From Micromonospora tulbaghiae (GTDB lineage Bacteria; Actinomycetota; Actinomycetes; Mycobacteriales; Micromonosporaceae): DNA of 64,000 nucleotides. The notes under the pieces were generated by a model. It had not been told where the DNA came from and searched no databases. It saw only the letters and a list, made by a program, of their open reading frames with translations. A program made the translations under genes and the position numbers. The stretch spans positions 308,495 through 372,494 of the forward strand of contig NZ_FMCQ01000003.1 in the NCBI RefSeq assembly GCF_900091605.1, read 5' to 3'. Within the stretch, counting starts at the first letter, position 1. Each line of letters starts with the position of its first letter. This document shows positions 17,428 to 25,865 of the stretch, in pieces.

Positions 17428-17468
17428 AAGGCCCTGACCTGGTGGTTCACACCGGGTCGGGGCCTTTT
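17428..17468 (+). terminator. Terminator of tRNA-Lys copy 2
   Basis: Same arms as after copy 1 (AAGGCCCTGACC and GGGTCGGGGCCTT followed by Ts), with a different loop. The following stretch to 17756 has no gene that I can see and is visibly less GC-rich, especially 17580-17720. A weak promoter (TTTACA 17702, TAGGCT 17727) lies at its end. Confidence 0.75.
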
Positions 17469-17756
17469 CGTGTCTGCTGGTGGGTGGGGCGACCGGCCGA
17501 CCTGCCGCGCCGGGTGGTGCATGATGGCCGGGTTCTGACTCGGAGTGCAACGCCGCTGCTGTCGAGGAGCAGGGCCGGCGTGTTCCTTCGTGAACGGTAA
17601 GCGCTTCTTGGCGAACGCCACCACCTGACGGCGTCCGTCAATTCCTTGGCGAGGGTGGTGTAGGGCAATTTCACTGTTGCAATGTGGAACTCCCCAGCGA
17701 CTTTACAGATGCTGTCAAGTGCCTGCTAGGCTGGGGCGCGAGCGCGGAGGTGCACT

Positions 17757-18311
17757 GTGAACGGCGAACCGGCAGCTGGCAACGATCTCGTGGACGGCAG
17801 GCCCGCGTGGGGCGAGGTGTCGACCGCAGTTCACGTGGCCATCGTCCGTCAGCTCGTGTGCGACGTCGGGGCGCGCCTCCTCGATCCGCTGGACCGGCTG
17901 CTGGGGACGGCCGACGACGATCCGCCCGTGTCCTCGGTGCTCCGCGGCCAGCTGGAGATCGCCGCCGAGGTGTGGGCGGCGCAGGTGCTCGGCCCGGACG
18001 AACGGCTCGCCGCCGAGACCGCTCGACGCCTGACCGCCGAGATCTACCAGTCCGGCGACGTCTTCGCGCCGCCGTTCGAGTGGTGGCGCACGCCCTTCGG
18101 GGCGCTCGTGGCGCGCCGGTTCGGTCATCCGGCCGCCGAGGCGGTCTCGCTCACGGTGGCGAGCGCGATGCTCGGCATCACCCGGCAGGGCGTCCATGAT
18201 CTTGTGAAGCGCGGCAAGCTGCGGCGGGACGAGGCGAGCGGCGGCGTCCTGGTGAGTTCGGTCCGGGACCGCCTCACGCAGTTGTCGGAAGTCTTGTCCT
18301 CCGAGCGCTGA
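17757..18311 (+). CDS. Small putative DNA-binding protein with C-terminal helix-turn-helix
   Basis: 184 residues, not assigned to a named family. The N-terminal about 115 residues look helical. Near residues 133-165 the sequence TVASAMLGITRQGVHDLVKRG resembles the excisionase/MerR-like helix-turn-helix in which the recognition helix is followed by a short basic wing (KLRRDEASGG). The GTG at 17757 was chosen as the first start after the candidate promoter at 17702-17732. The stop is 10 nt before the PLP enzyme gene, so the pair forms an operon and the protein probably regulates it or is encoded with it for that purpose. Confidence 0.65.
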   Translation: MNGEPAAGNDLVDGRPAWGEVSTAVHVAIVRQLVCDVGARLLDPLDRLLGTADDDPPVSSVLRGQLEIAAEVWAAQVLGPDERLAAETARRLTAEIYQSGDVFAPPFEWWRTPFGALVARRFGHPAAEAVSLTVASAMLGITRQGVHDLVKRGKLRRDEASGGVLVSSVRDRLTQLSEVLSSER

Positions 18312-18321
18312 TGGGATCTGG

Positions 18322-19425
18322 ATGGCATTGACGGGACTTCACCCGGAATTCTCCGGAGATGATTGGGGCCGCGGAGCTACGGCCGTTCTTGAAGCCGATC
18401 GGACCGTCGAGAAAGCGACGCCTCTGATTCGTTTCTCCTACCCCGGTGAATCGTCTGCGACGATGTTCGTCAAAGATGAGTCGGCGCGGCCCACCGGAAG
18501 TGTCAAATACCGCTTCGCCCGCAGCCTCTTCCTGCACGCGCTCTCCCGGGGCGTCATCCGTCGGGGGACGCAGCTGGTGGAGGCGACCAGCGGGAACATG
18601 GCGGTCGCGGAGGCGCACTTCGCCCGGGTGCTGGGGCTGCCGTTCACCGCGGTCGTACCCGGTAAGTCGTCGCCGGACCGCATCGCCCGGATCGTCGCGC
18701 AGGGCGGGGCCGCCCACCGGGTCGATCCGCCGCTGGCGGTGTACGAGAACGCCGAGCGGCTAGCCGGCCAGTCGAACGGGTACTACCTGGACTGCCTGTC
18801 CACGCTCGGCCCGGCCATCGACGCAGACCTCGACGACGGCGTGCCCGGCCTGCCCGACGAGATCCTGCGCGACTTCGCGGCCCAGGGCCGTCCGGAGCCC
18901 GCGTGGATCGTGACCGGCGCCGGCACCGGGGCCACCTCGCGGGCGATCGGCCGCTACCTGCGGCGGCACGGGCACGCCACCCGGCTGGCGGTCGTCGACG
19001 CGGAGAACTCGGCCTATTTCCCCGGCTGGGCCACCGAGTGCCGGGACTACGCGACCGGAATGCCGTCGCGCATCGAGGGCATCGGGCGGCCGCGGATGGA
19101 GCCGGCCTTCGATCCCGACGTCGTCGACCTGGTCATCCCGGTGCCGGACGTGTCGAGCGTGGCCGCCATGCGATATCTCGCCACGGCAGGCGGCGTGGCG
19201 GCCGGACCGTCCACCGGCGCCTGTCTGTGGGGCGCGTGTCACCTGGTGAACCGTATGAGTCAGGCGGGCGAGTCGGGTGCGGTGGTCATCGTGGCGGCCG
19301 ACGGTGCCGAGCCGTACCGTCGCTCCTACTACGACGACGAGTGGGTCGCCGGAAAGCGCTGGGACCTCACCGAGCCCACGTTGCGCCTGGAGCGCTTCAT
19401 GCGGACCGGCGACTGGGAAGGTTGA
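18322..19425 (+). CDS. PLP-dependent cysteine synthase/Cds1-like enzyme
   Basis: 367 residues of the fold-type II PALP family. The PLP lysine is in PTGSVKYRFARSLF, the phosphate-binding loop is ATSGNMAVAEAHFARVLGLPF, and TGAGTGATSRAIGRY and SRIEGIGRPR(M/V)EP follow as in the mycobacterial Cds1 group, which releases H2S, pyruvate and ammonia from cysteine. The SGN(M) loop differs from the usual SGST, so the substrate may differ. It is preceded by a small HTH protein and ended by a hairpin. The first about 60 codons use more A/T-ending codons than neighbouring genes, which may mark transfer. Confidence 0.82.
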   Translation: MALTGLHPEFSGDDWGRGATAVLEADRTVEKATPLIRFSYPGESSATMFVKDESARPTGSVKYRFARSLFLHALSRGVIRRGTQLVEATSGNMAVAEAHFARVLGLPFTAVVPGKSSPDRIARIVAQGGAAHRVDPPLAVYENAERLAGQSNGYYLDCLSTLGPAIDADLDDGVPGLPDEILRDFAAQGRPEPAWIVTGAGTGATSRAIGRYLRRHGHATRLAVVDAENSAYFPGWATECRDYATGMPSRIEGIGRPRMEPAFDPDVVDLVIPVPDVSSVAAMRYLATAGGVAAGPSTGACLWGACHLVNRMSQAGESGAVVIVAADGAEPYRRSYYDDEWVAGKRWDLTEPTLRLERFMRTGDWEG

Positions 19426-19443
19426 GGGGACTGCCACCATGAG

Positions 19444-19474
19444 GCGCCCCGGTCCGCCCGGCGGACCGGGGCGC
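19444..19474. terminator. Terminator between convergent PLP-enzyme and sigma-CAP genes
   Basis: GCGCCCCGGTCCGCC (19444-19458) faces its near-perfect complement at 19460-19474, a stem of about 14 bp. It sits between the two convergent stops. Confidence 0.7.
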
Positions 19475-19526
19475 GCTCGACGTCCGGCGCGGCCGGTCTG
19501 GTTCGCGCCGGCATGTGACAGGCCCT

Positions 19527-21023
19527 TCAGTAGTCGATGTTGATGGCGGCGACCTGGCGGCTGCCGTTGAAGACGATCGCCGGGCCGGCGAAGCGGGAAC
19601 TGGCGTACGTCAGCGCCGTCTTGTGGCCGGGACTGTTGAACCAGGCCTCGATCATCTGCTCCGGCGAGGAGTTGCCCGACGAGGCGAACAGCACCTCGTG
19701 CCCGCAGTGCTGCAGGCCACTCCCGTTCAGGTTCTGCCGTACGCAGGACTCCGCGGCCCGGTGCTGCGCCGTGCCGAGCTTGACCTCGTTCAGCCCGAGC
19801 GCGCGACGCCGCTCGTTGAGCAGCACCAGCAGGCGTCGCTCCGCTGCTGACAGGCCGGTCGACGTGGCGGTGGACCTGGTCTGCGACGGGGTCGGCTTCG
19901 GCGACTTGCTGGGCTTCGCCGAGCGGGTGGGAGTGGGGCTCGGACGCGCGGCGGTCGGGGACGGCGCGAGCGGGGTCGGGGAGGACGTGAGCGCGGGTGC
20001 GGTGGTCTCGGTCGCGGGCTGCACGACAGTCGCGGCCGCCGGCTGTTCGTCCGGCCCGTCCGGGTAGTTGGCCAGGACGAGCCCGCCCCCGCCGACCACG
20101 GCGACGGCGGCGACGACGCCGGCCAGGGTCTTGGACAACGAGAGCCCGCGTCTCGCTCCGGCCGCCACGGCGTGCGTGCCCGTCGGGGCGACCCGCGACA
20201 CGGAGGCGACTGTGTGCAGCTTGTGGGTGACGTCCGAGGCGAGGCCGGCTGGGACCGGCGTGAGCGCCAGCCCGGCGAGCAGCCGTTCGGCGGGGACCAG
20301 ATCGGATGTCGTGTTCGGGCAGTGGGCACAGGTGCGGATGTGCCGCGCGATCCGCTTGCGCCACAGTGGCGCCGGCTGACCGTTCCAGCCCGACGCGGTG
20401 TTCCGCAGGTCGACGCAACCGGGCCGGGCGGTGAGGGCCCGCACCACCAGCCGCGCGGTGTCCAGCTGTGCCTTCATCCGGGCCACGCGGACCGTCACGT
20501 GGTGCGGCTCCAGGCGCAGGGCGTCGACCAGGTCGGCGCGGGTGAGGTGACCGGCCTCGACCAGCCACCACAGGGACAGCAGGTGGCGGTGGTCGTCGTC
20601 CAGCCAGCGCGTGGCCAGCACGACCTCCCGGCGCTGGTCGGAGAGATGGAGCTGGGTCAGGGTCAGATCCTCGAAGTCCGAACCCGGGTCGATCACGTTG
20701 TCGATGTCCTCCGGCGGCGCCGGTGTGGTGTGCCGGTGCCGCATGTAGGTGCGGATCTCGTTCATGGTGACGGCGACCAGCCAGGACCGGAAGAGCTGCG
20801 GCTCGCGTACGCCCGGCAGCCCTCGCACGACGTTCACCATCGCGTTCTGCACCACGTCGTCGACGTCGGACGACCGGTTCAGGGCCCGGCCCACGATGTT
20901 GTAGACGAGCGGCAGACAGTGCGCGACCAGCTCGTCGAGCGCCGCCTGGTCGCCGCGGCGTGCGGCGTCCACCACCGCCGACATGTCGGCCCTGCCTGGG
21001 TACGCGTGATAGGACACGCTCAC
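19527..21023 (-). CDS. ECF-like sigma factor fused to zinc-finger, transmembrane helix and CAP/SCP domain
   Basis: 498 residues. Residues about 14-190 read as sigma-70 region 2 (SSDVDDVVQNAMVNVVRGLP, FRSWLVAVTMNEIRTYMR) and region 4. Around residue 230 comes RHIRTCAHC, the H-x3-C-x2-C signature of zinc-binding anti-sigma (ZAS) domains. One transmembrane helix (about 300-322) and a Pro/Ser/Thr-rich spacer of about 70 residues follow. The C-terminal CAP/SCP-like domain has LSAAERRLLVLLNERR, LQHCGHEVLF and WFNSPGHKTALTY. The predicted topology puts the sigma part inside and the CAP domain outside, so the protein could be a membrane-held sigma factor with its own sensor. The GTG at 21023 or 21017 may be the start. 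Confidence 0.8.
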   Translation of the reverse strand: MSVSYHAYPGRADMSAVVDAARRGDQAALDELVAHCLPLVYNIVGRALNRSSDVDDVVQNAMVNVVRGLPGVREPQLFRSWLVAVTMNEIRTYMRHRHTTPAPPEDIDNVIDPGSDFEDLTLTQLHLSDQRREVVLATRWLDDDHRHLLSLWWLVEAGHLTRADLVDALRLEPHHVTVRVARMKAQLDTARLVVRALTARPGCVDLRNTASGWNGQPAPLWRKRIARHIRTCAHCPNTTSDLVPAERLLAGLALTPVPAGLASDVTHKLHTVASVSRVAPTGTHAVAAGARRGLSLSKTLAGVVAAVAVVGGGGLVLANYPDGPDEQPAAATVVQPATETTAPALTSSPTPLAPSPTAARPSPTPTRSAKPSKSPKPTPSQTRSTATSTGLSAAERRLLVLLNERRRALGLNEVKLGTAQHRAAESCVRQNLNGSGLQHCGHEVLFASSGNSSPEQMIEAWFNSPGHKTALTYASSRFAGPAIVFNGSRQVAAINIDY

Positions 21024-21118
21024 AACCTCGCCTTCACGGAACGGTCTCGTACACCAGCGGAGACTGTCCGGTACGCGGCCGGGTCACACAAAGTGCGTGA
21101 GATGTCGGAGGACTCGGC

Positions 21119-21124
21119 TACGTT
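21119..21124 (+). promoter_or_regulatory. -10 element (TACGTT) of the ubiquitin-like protein gene
   Basis: It ends 7 nt before ATG 21132, with no Shine-Dalgarno sequence between. This predicts a leaderless transcript and decides the start against an in-frame ATG at 21102. Confidence 0.5.
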
Positions 21125-21131
21125 CTCCGCC

Positions 21132-21440
21132 ATGCCATTGATCACAGTCACCGACGAGGTCGTCGGAGCGCCGAGCGGACCCGCGTGGACCATGGAGGTC
21201 TTCGAGGAGACGGTACGTCTCGACGAGCTGATCCGTCGTCGGGTGTTCCTCGAGATCGCCGAGTCCGGCGTGGACGCCGACCCCGAGGAGCGGACCCGGA
21301 CGACACTCGCCGCGTTCGGCCGCAACGCCTTCGTGGTGCTCGTCGACGACCGCCAGGTGACCGAACTGGACGAGAGGGTCCGCCTGCACGCGGGCACCCG
21401 GGTCACGTTCCTCAAGCTCGTCCCGCTGGTGGGTGGCTGA
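21132..21440 (+). CDS. MoaD/ThiS-like beta-grasp protein ending in Gly-Gly
   Basis: 102 residues. The predicted order is strand (PLITVTDEVVG), strand (WTMEVFEETVR), helix (LDELIRRRVFLEIAES), strand (AFVVLVDDRQV) and a last strand RVTFLKLVPLVGG ending exactly at the stop codon. VLVDDRQV...L.AGTRVTFLKLVPLVGG matches the C-terminal half of sulfur-carrier and ubiquitin-like beta-grasp proteins, where the free diglycine is adenylated and conjugated. The TGA overlaps the next gene's ATG (TGATG at 21438-21442), so it is coupled to the DUF4132 gene. No E1-like (ThiF/MoeB) or E2-like gene is nearby. The fold is inferred from pattern only. Confidence 0.65.
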   Translation: MPLITVTDEVVGAPSGPAWTMEVFEETVRLDELIRRRVFLEIAESGVDADPEERTRTTLAAFGRNAFVVLVDDRQVTELDERVRLHAGTRVTFLKLVPLVGG

Positions 21441-24091
21441 TGGACACGTACGACCCCGAGTCGGCTCTGCGCGATGTGGCCGCCACCGTCAAGAGGTGGT
21501 GCGAGCTGAGCGGTCAGACCCTCAACGAGCATGGTCAGCGGGATTCCATCAGCCGGGTGGTGACCGTGTGCGGCTGGGCGCCGACCCGGACGGTTCCGTC
21601 ACTGCTCGCCGCACTGAACGATCCGCACGGGCCGTACGATCTCGCTCCGCTGGTCGAGCTGCTACCGGAGGCCACGCGGCAGGCCGAGTCGGTCGCCGCG
21701 GCCGTGGCCGACCTGGCCGGTGACGACGCGGATCACGACCGCCGTGCCGCCGCCGCGCTGACAGCGATCGGCCATCTGCCGGGGTTGCCGCACCGGCACG
21801 AGAGCCCGTGGGACCGGGCCCGAGGTGAGGCGTGGCGCCGGGCGGAGGAACTCCTTGCCGCACAACCGGCGCCGGTACGGCAGGTGGTGTTCGACGCGTT
21901 GACGGTGCCGGGGGAGGACCGCAACGGGCAGGGCAGGTTGATCCGTGCCGTGAGCTCCGGCGGCGGGCTCGACGGCGCGGCCTGGCTGGACCGGCTGGGC
22001 GGTCAGGCCTGGTTGGGCTTCGGTGGCTGGAGCACGAATCTCATTCGGTTCACCTGGGAGTCCATCCGGGCGGAGGCGTCGGCCGGGCGGGTGAACCCGG
22101 CGGCGCTGGCGACCTGGCGCCGGACCCGGATCGAGCGTTCGCTGAGGGACATGAGCGACGAGATCGACCGGATGTGGCCGCTCCCCAACGTCGGTGAGCA
22201 GTGGGCCGACCGCGCGATCGCGGACATCGAGGCGATGCCGGAGGACCGCCGGTCCGCGTGGCAGGCGCTGCTGGCCCACTGTCCGGTCGAGGCGGACAAG
22301 GCGAAGCCGACGGCGGGCTGGCGCAAGCAGGCCCGGTCGCTGCTCGACGCGGTGGGCGCCGACGAGTTCACCGCCCGGCTCGACGACTGGCTCCCGCTCG
22401 TCGGGCAGGCGCGTAGCCTGCCGCTGCGCATGACCACGTGCTGCCCCGGCCACATCGCTGACGTTCCGCCGCGGACGATCGACCGCTACAACGTCGGGCT
22501 GCTGTGGGGCCTGCTCTGGATGCGGACGATGTGCGCGCCGTCCGAGGAGACGCTGCGCAGCCTCGGCCAGATCGCGGATCGGGCCGCCCGCAAGATCCCC
22601 GGCCACGGCCCGGCGAGCCCGAAGCTGGCGAACGTCGCGGTGGCAGCGCTCGTCGACACCGATCATCCTGCCGCGCTCGCGCAACTGGCTCGGCTGTCGT
22701 CGCGACTGACCTACAAGAGCACGCTGCGACTCGTCGAGAAGGGGCTGGCGCGGCACGCCGAGGCGCTCGGCGTCAGCCGGGAGGACGTCGAGGAAATGGC
22801 CCTGCCCGGCTTCGGGCTGCCGCTGGCGGACAAGCTGGGCGACTGCTCCTACGAGCTGGAGGTGCGTAGCGTCGACGCCGTGCTGGTGTGGCGCAACGCC
22901 GACGGCAAGGTGGTCAAGGCCCCTCCGGCGCAGGTGCGCAGGGATCACGGCGACGAGGTGAAGGAGCTGAAGGCGACGGTCGTGGACGTCGCCGCCACGC
23001 TCGTCGCCACCCGCGACCGCCTGGAAGGGCTGCTGCGACGTGACCGTTCGTGGACCGTCGAGCAGTGGCGCGAGCGGTTCCTCGACCACCCGCTGGCCCG
23101 TACGCTGGCCCGGCGGCTCGTGTGGACGGTCGACGGCGTGGCCTGCTGCTGGGCTGGTGCGGCCCTGCGGACGGTGGACGACGCGGTGTTCGATCCGGCA
23201 GGCGACGCCACGGTCCGGCTGTGGCATCCGGTGCACGACCAGGCCGCGGTCGGACCGTGGCGGGACTTCCTGACCCGGCACGCGATCACCCAGCCGTTCA
23301 AGCAGGCGCACCGGGAGCAATACCTTCTCACCGACGCGGAGCGGGCCACGGGCATGTACTCCAACCGGTTCGCCGCGCACGTCGTCCTCCAGCACCGCCT
23401 CAACGCGTTGCTGTCCCGGCGCGGATGGTCGTACGTCCAGCACCGCAACGACGGCGCCTCGTACAACCTGCCCTGGCTGGCCCTCCCGGACTGGGGGCTG
23501 CGCGCCGAACTGGGTGTCGCCGGGATCGAGGACCGGGGCGACGACCTCGTGTTCGACACGATGGGCACCGACCAGCTGTTCTTCATCCGGGGAGAGCGCC
23601 TGCCGGTTCCGCTGGCGGAGGTTCCGCCGGTCGTGCTGAGCGAGGTGATGCGCGACGTCGACCTGTTCGTGGCCGCGGCCGGGGTCGGCGCCGACCCGGA
23701 CTGGTACGACGGCGGCACGGCGGGCCGGTATCGCGACTACTGGGCGCAGAGCAGCTTCGGCGAGCTGGCCCCGACCGGCCGGACGCGCCGGGAGGTGCTG
23801 GCCGACCTGATCCCCCGGCTGGCCATCGCCGGCCGCTGCACTCTCACCGACAGGTTCCTCGAGGTACGCGGCGACCTGCACACGTACCGCATCCACTGCG
23901 GCTCGGGCAACATCCTGATCGCTCCGGACGAGCGGTACCTGTGCATCATCCCGGACTCGGCGAAGGCGAAGGAGCCGGAGATGTACCTGCCCTTCGAGGG
24001 TGACAGCCGGCTCGCCGAGATCATCAGCAAGGCGTTGCTGCTGGCCGCCGACAAGAAGATCAAGGATCCGGTGATCCTGCGCCAGCTGTGA
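21440..24091 (+). CDS. DUF4132-family large protein
   Basis: 883 residues. The N-terminal half (to about 480) is alpha-helical, HEAT-like in texture. The second half carries the features of DUF4132 proteins (E. coli YehI/MolR relatives): about 510-535 VATRDRLEGLLRRDRSW, then RERFLDHPLARTLARRLVW, VRLWHPVHDQ and HAITQPFKQAHREQY (about 616-628). A conserved C-terminal block includes DLHTYRIHCGSGNILI. No enzyme motif is obvious and the family has no settled biochemical function. Its ATG overlaps the stop of the Gly-Gly-ended small protein, so both are made together, which is the main clue to its job. It is convergent with the antiporter gene across a shared hairpin. Confidence 0.85.
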   Translation: MDTYDPESALRDVAATVKRWCELSGQTLNEHGQRDSISRVVTVCGWAPTRTVPSLLAALNDPHGPYDLAPLVELLPEATRQAESVAAAVADLAGDDADHDRRAAAALTAIGHLPGLPHRHESPWDRARGEAWRRAEELLAAQPAPVRQVVFDALTVPGEDRNGQGRLIRAVSSGGGLDGAAWLDRLGGQAWLGFGGWSTNLIRFTWESIRAEASAGRVNPAALATWRRTRIERSLRDMSDEIDRMWPLPNVGEQWADRAIADIEAMPEDRRSAWQALLAHCPVEADKAKPTAGWRKQARSLLDAVGADEFTARLDDWLPLVGQARSLPLRMTTCCPGHIADVPPRTIDRYNVGLLWGLLWMRTMCAPSEETLRSLGQIADRAARKIPGHGPASPKLANVAVAALVDTDHPAALAQLARLSSRLTYKSTLRLVEKGLARHAEALGVSREDVEEMALPGFGLPLADKLGDCSYELEVRSVDAVLVWRNADGKVVKAPPAQVRRDHGDEVKELKATVVDVAATLVATRDRLEGLLRRDRSWTVEQWRERFLDHPLARTLARRLVWTVDGVACCWAGAALRTVDDAVFDPAGDATVRLWHPVHDQAAVGPWRDFLTRHAITQPFKQAHREQYLLTDAERATGMYSNRFAAHVVLQHRLNALLSRRGWSYVQHRNDGASYNLPWLALPDWGLRAELGVAGIEDRGDDLVFDTMGTDQLFFIRGERLPVPLAEVPPVVLSEVMRDVDLFVAAAGVGADPDWYDGGTAGRYRDYWAQSSFGELAPTGRTRREVLADLIPRLAIAGRCTLTDRFLEVRGDLHTYRIHCGSGNILIAPDERYLCIIPDSAKAKEPEMYLPFEGDSRLAEIISKALLLAADKKIKDPVILRQL

Positions 24092-24099
24092 GGCGGCCG

Positions 24100-24134
24100 G
24101 CGGGCGCCGGGCCCGGAGTCAGCCCGGCGCCCGC
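24100..24134. terminator. Hairpin between DUF4132 and antiporter genes
   Basis: A 13-bp GC stem (24100-24112 with 24122-24134) closes a loop of about 9 nt. The right arm lies inside the last codons of the convergent antiporter gene. Confidence 0.65.
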
Positions 24135-25798
24135 TTCGGCAGCAACAGCTCCTCGTGGTCGAGTTCGCGTTCCAGCACCCGCAGCTCCTCGTCCGGCAGC
24201 CGGCCGGAGTCACGCCACCGCAACAACTCCTCGCGCTGCGCTTCGAGGACGGTCCGGCGCACCCGCAGCGCCGTCTCGTACTCCGGCGAGGTGGGCAGCT
24301 CCGACGAACCGCTCTGCTGGATCAGGTCGAGCCGCCCCCGGTAGCGGGCCAGCCGGGTCTGCAACTGGGTCCGCGTGGTGTCGACGGCGACCCTGCTGTC
24401 CGGCTCCTCGGCGACGACGGTGTCGAGGCGGGCGAGCGCGGCCTCCACCGCGGCCGAGCGGGCCTCGTTGCGTACCCGGGCCTGGTCGGCCTCGTTGGCG
24501 CGCAGGCCGAGCATCCGCACGAGCGGCGCGAACGTCAGGCCCTGTCCGACCAGCGTCACCAGGACGACCACGAAGGTGCAGAACAGCAGCAGGTCACGAT
24601 CGGGGAAGGGGTCGCCGCTGCGGGTGGTCAGCGGCAGCGTGAAGATCGCGGCCAGGCTGATCACGCCACGCGTACCGGACCAGCTCAGCGCCACCACCTC
24701 GCGGGAGGTCAGCCCGCGGGCGTTGCGGTCGACGCCGCCGAGCCGCCGTGCGGCGTCCGGCTCGTCGGTGTCGTCCTGCTCGGCGACGCCACCCAGCCGC
24801 GTGTGCAGCGACCCGGGGAGCCACTGGGTCAGGATCAGCCAGGCCGGGCGCAGGAGCAGCACCACGCCGACCGATACGGCGACGGCCACGACGATGGTCG
24901 ACGTGTCGTACTGGCGCAGACCCCGCATGACGGCGGGGAGCTGCTGGCCGATCAGGAGGAAGACGAAGCCCTCGAGGAGGAAGTCGACGAGGCGCCACAC
25001 GGCGTTGGTCTGGAGGCGGGCGGCCCCGGACCCGAACTGCGGTGTCTGGTGACCGACGATCAGTCCGGCGACCACCACCGCGAGCACACCGGAGACGTGC
25101 AGCGCCTCGCCCAGCAGGTAGGCCACGAACGGCGTCGCGAGCGAGATCGCGTTCGACAGCAGCGGGTCCGCGGTGAGCGGCCGGACCAGCCGCTTCGCCC
25201 GGGCGACGACCACGCCCACCGCGATCCCGCCTGCCGCCGCCAGCACGAACTGCCCGACCGCGGCGTGGAACGAGAACTCGCCGCCCACGGCGGCGGCCAC
25301 AGCGACGCTGAGCATGGTCAGCGCGGTGGCGTCGTTCAGCAGTCCCTCGCCCTGGATGATCGTGACCATCTTCGGCGGCAGGTTGACCCTCCGGCCCACG
25401 GCCAGGGCGGCGACCGGGTCGGGCGGGGCGACCGCGGCGCCGACCGCGATGCCTGCCGCCAGCGTCGCGCCGGCGACGAACAGGTGGAACCCGACGCCCA
25501 CGAGCAGTCCGGTGAGGAGCACCAGCACCACGGAGAGGCTGACCACGATCCGCAGGTTGCGGCGGATGTCCAGCAGGGACGAGTCCAGCGCGGCACTGTA
25601 GAGCAACGGCGGCAGCACGACCATGAGCACCAGCTCGGGATCGAGCCCGATGTTGGGGCCGGGGAGCAGCGCGTACGCGATGCCGATGAGGGGCAGGAGC
25701 GCCGCCGCCGGCAGACCGGTACGGGCCGCCACCCACCGCACGGCGATGACGACCGCGACGGCGGCGAGCACGAACAGCAGTGTCGAATGGGTGCTCAC
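24119..25798 (-). CDS. Na+/H+ antiporter, CPA1 (NhaP) family
   Basis: 559 residues from GTG 25798. About 12 transmembrane helices with AVAPPDPVAALAV and GEGLLNDATAL (the ND pair of CPA1 exchangers) and SWSGTRGVISLA(A). The last about 130 residues form a cytoplasmic, probably coiled-coil tail rich in Arg and Glu. It exchanges H+ for Na+ (or K+) across the plasma membrane. A longer start at ATG 25828 is open, but a candidate -10 overlaps it, so the GTG is preferred. It is divergent from the Clp_N gene and shares the palindromic region at 25849-25893. Confidence 0.88.
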   Translation of the reverse strand: MSTHSTLLFVLAAVAVVIAVRWVAARTGLPAAALLPLIGIAYALLPGPNIGLDPELVLMVVLPPLLYSAALDSSLLDIRRNLRIVVSLSVVLVLLTGLLVGVGFHLFVAGATLAAGIAVGAAVAPPDPVAALAVGRRVNLPPKMVTIIQGEGLLNDATALTMLSVAVAAAVGGEFSFHAAVGQFVLAAAGGIAVGVVVARAKRLVRPLTADPLLSNAISLATPFVAYLLGEALHVSGVLAVVVAGLIVGHQTPQFGSGAARLQTNAVWRLVDFLLEGFVFLLIGQQLPAVMRGLRQYDTSTIVVAVAVSVGVVLLLRPAWLILTQWLPGSLHTRLGGVAEQDDTDEPDAARRLGGVDRNARGLTSREVVALSWSGTRGVISLAAIFTLPLTTRSGDPFPDRDLLLFCTFVVVLVTLVGQGLTFAPLVRMLGLRANEADQARVRNEARSAAVEAALARLDTVVAEEPDSRVAVDTTRTQLQTRLARYRGRLDLIQQSGSSELPTSPEYETALRVRRTVLEAQREELLRWRDSGRLPDEELRVLERELDHEELLLPKRAPG

Positions 25799-25848
25799 CC
25801 CGACCGACCCTACCGGGCCAGAGATCATCGCGCGACGCGGACAGTGCC

Positions 25849-25865
25849 GTCAACCAAGGGTTGAC
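25849..25865. promoter_or_regulatory. Palindromic operator site 1 (GTCAACC-N3-GGTTGAC)
   Basis: A perfect 7-bp inverted repeat around AAG. It overlaps the -35 (TTGACG, 25861-25866) of the Clp_N gene and, on the other strand, a TTGACG that could serve the antiporter. Confidence 0.6.
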
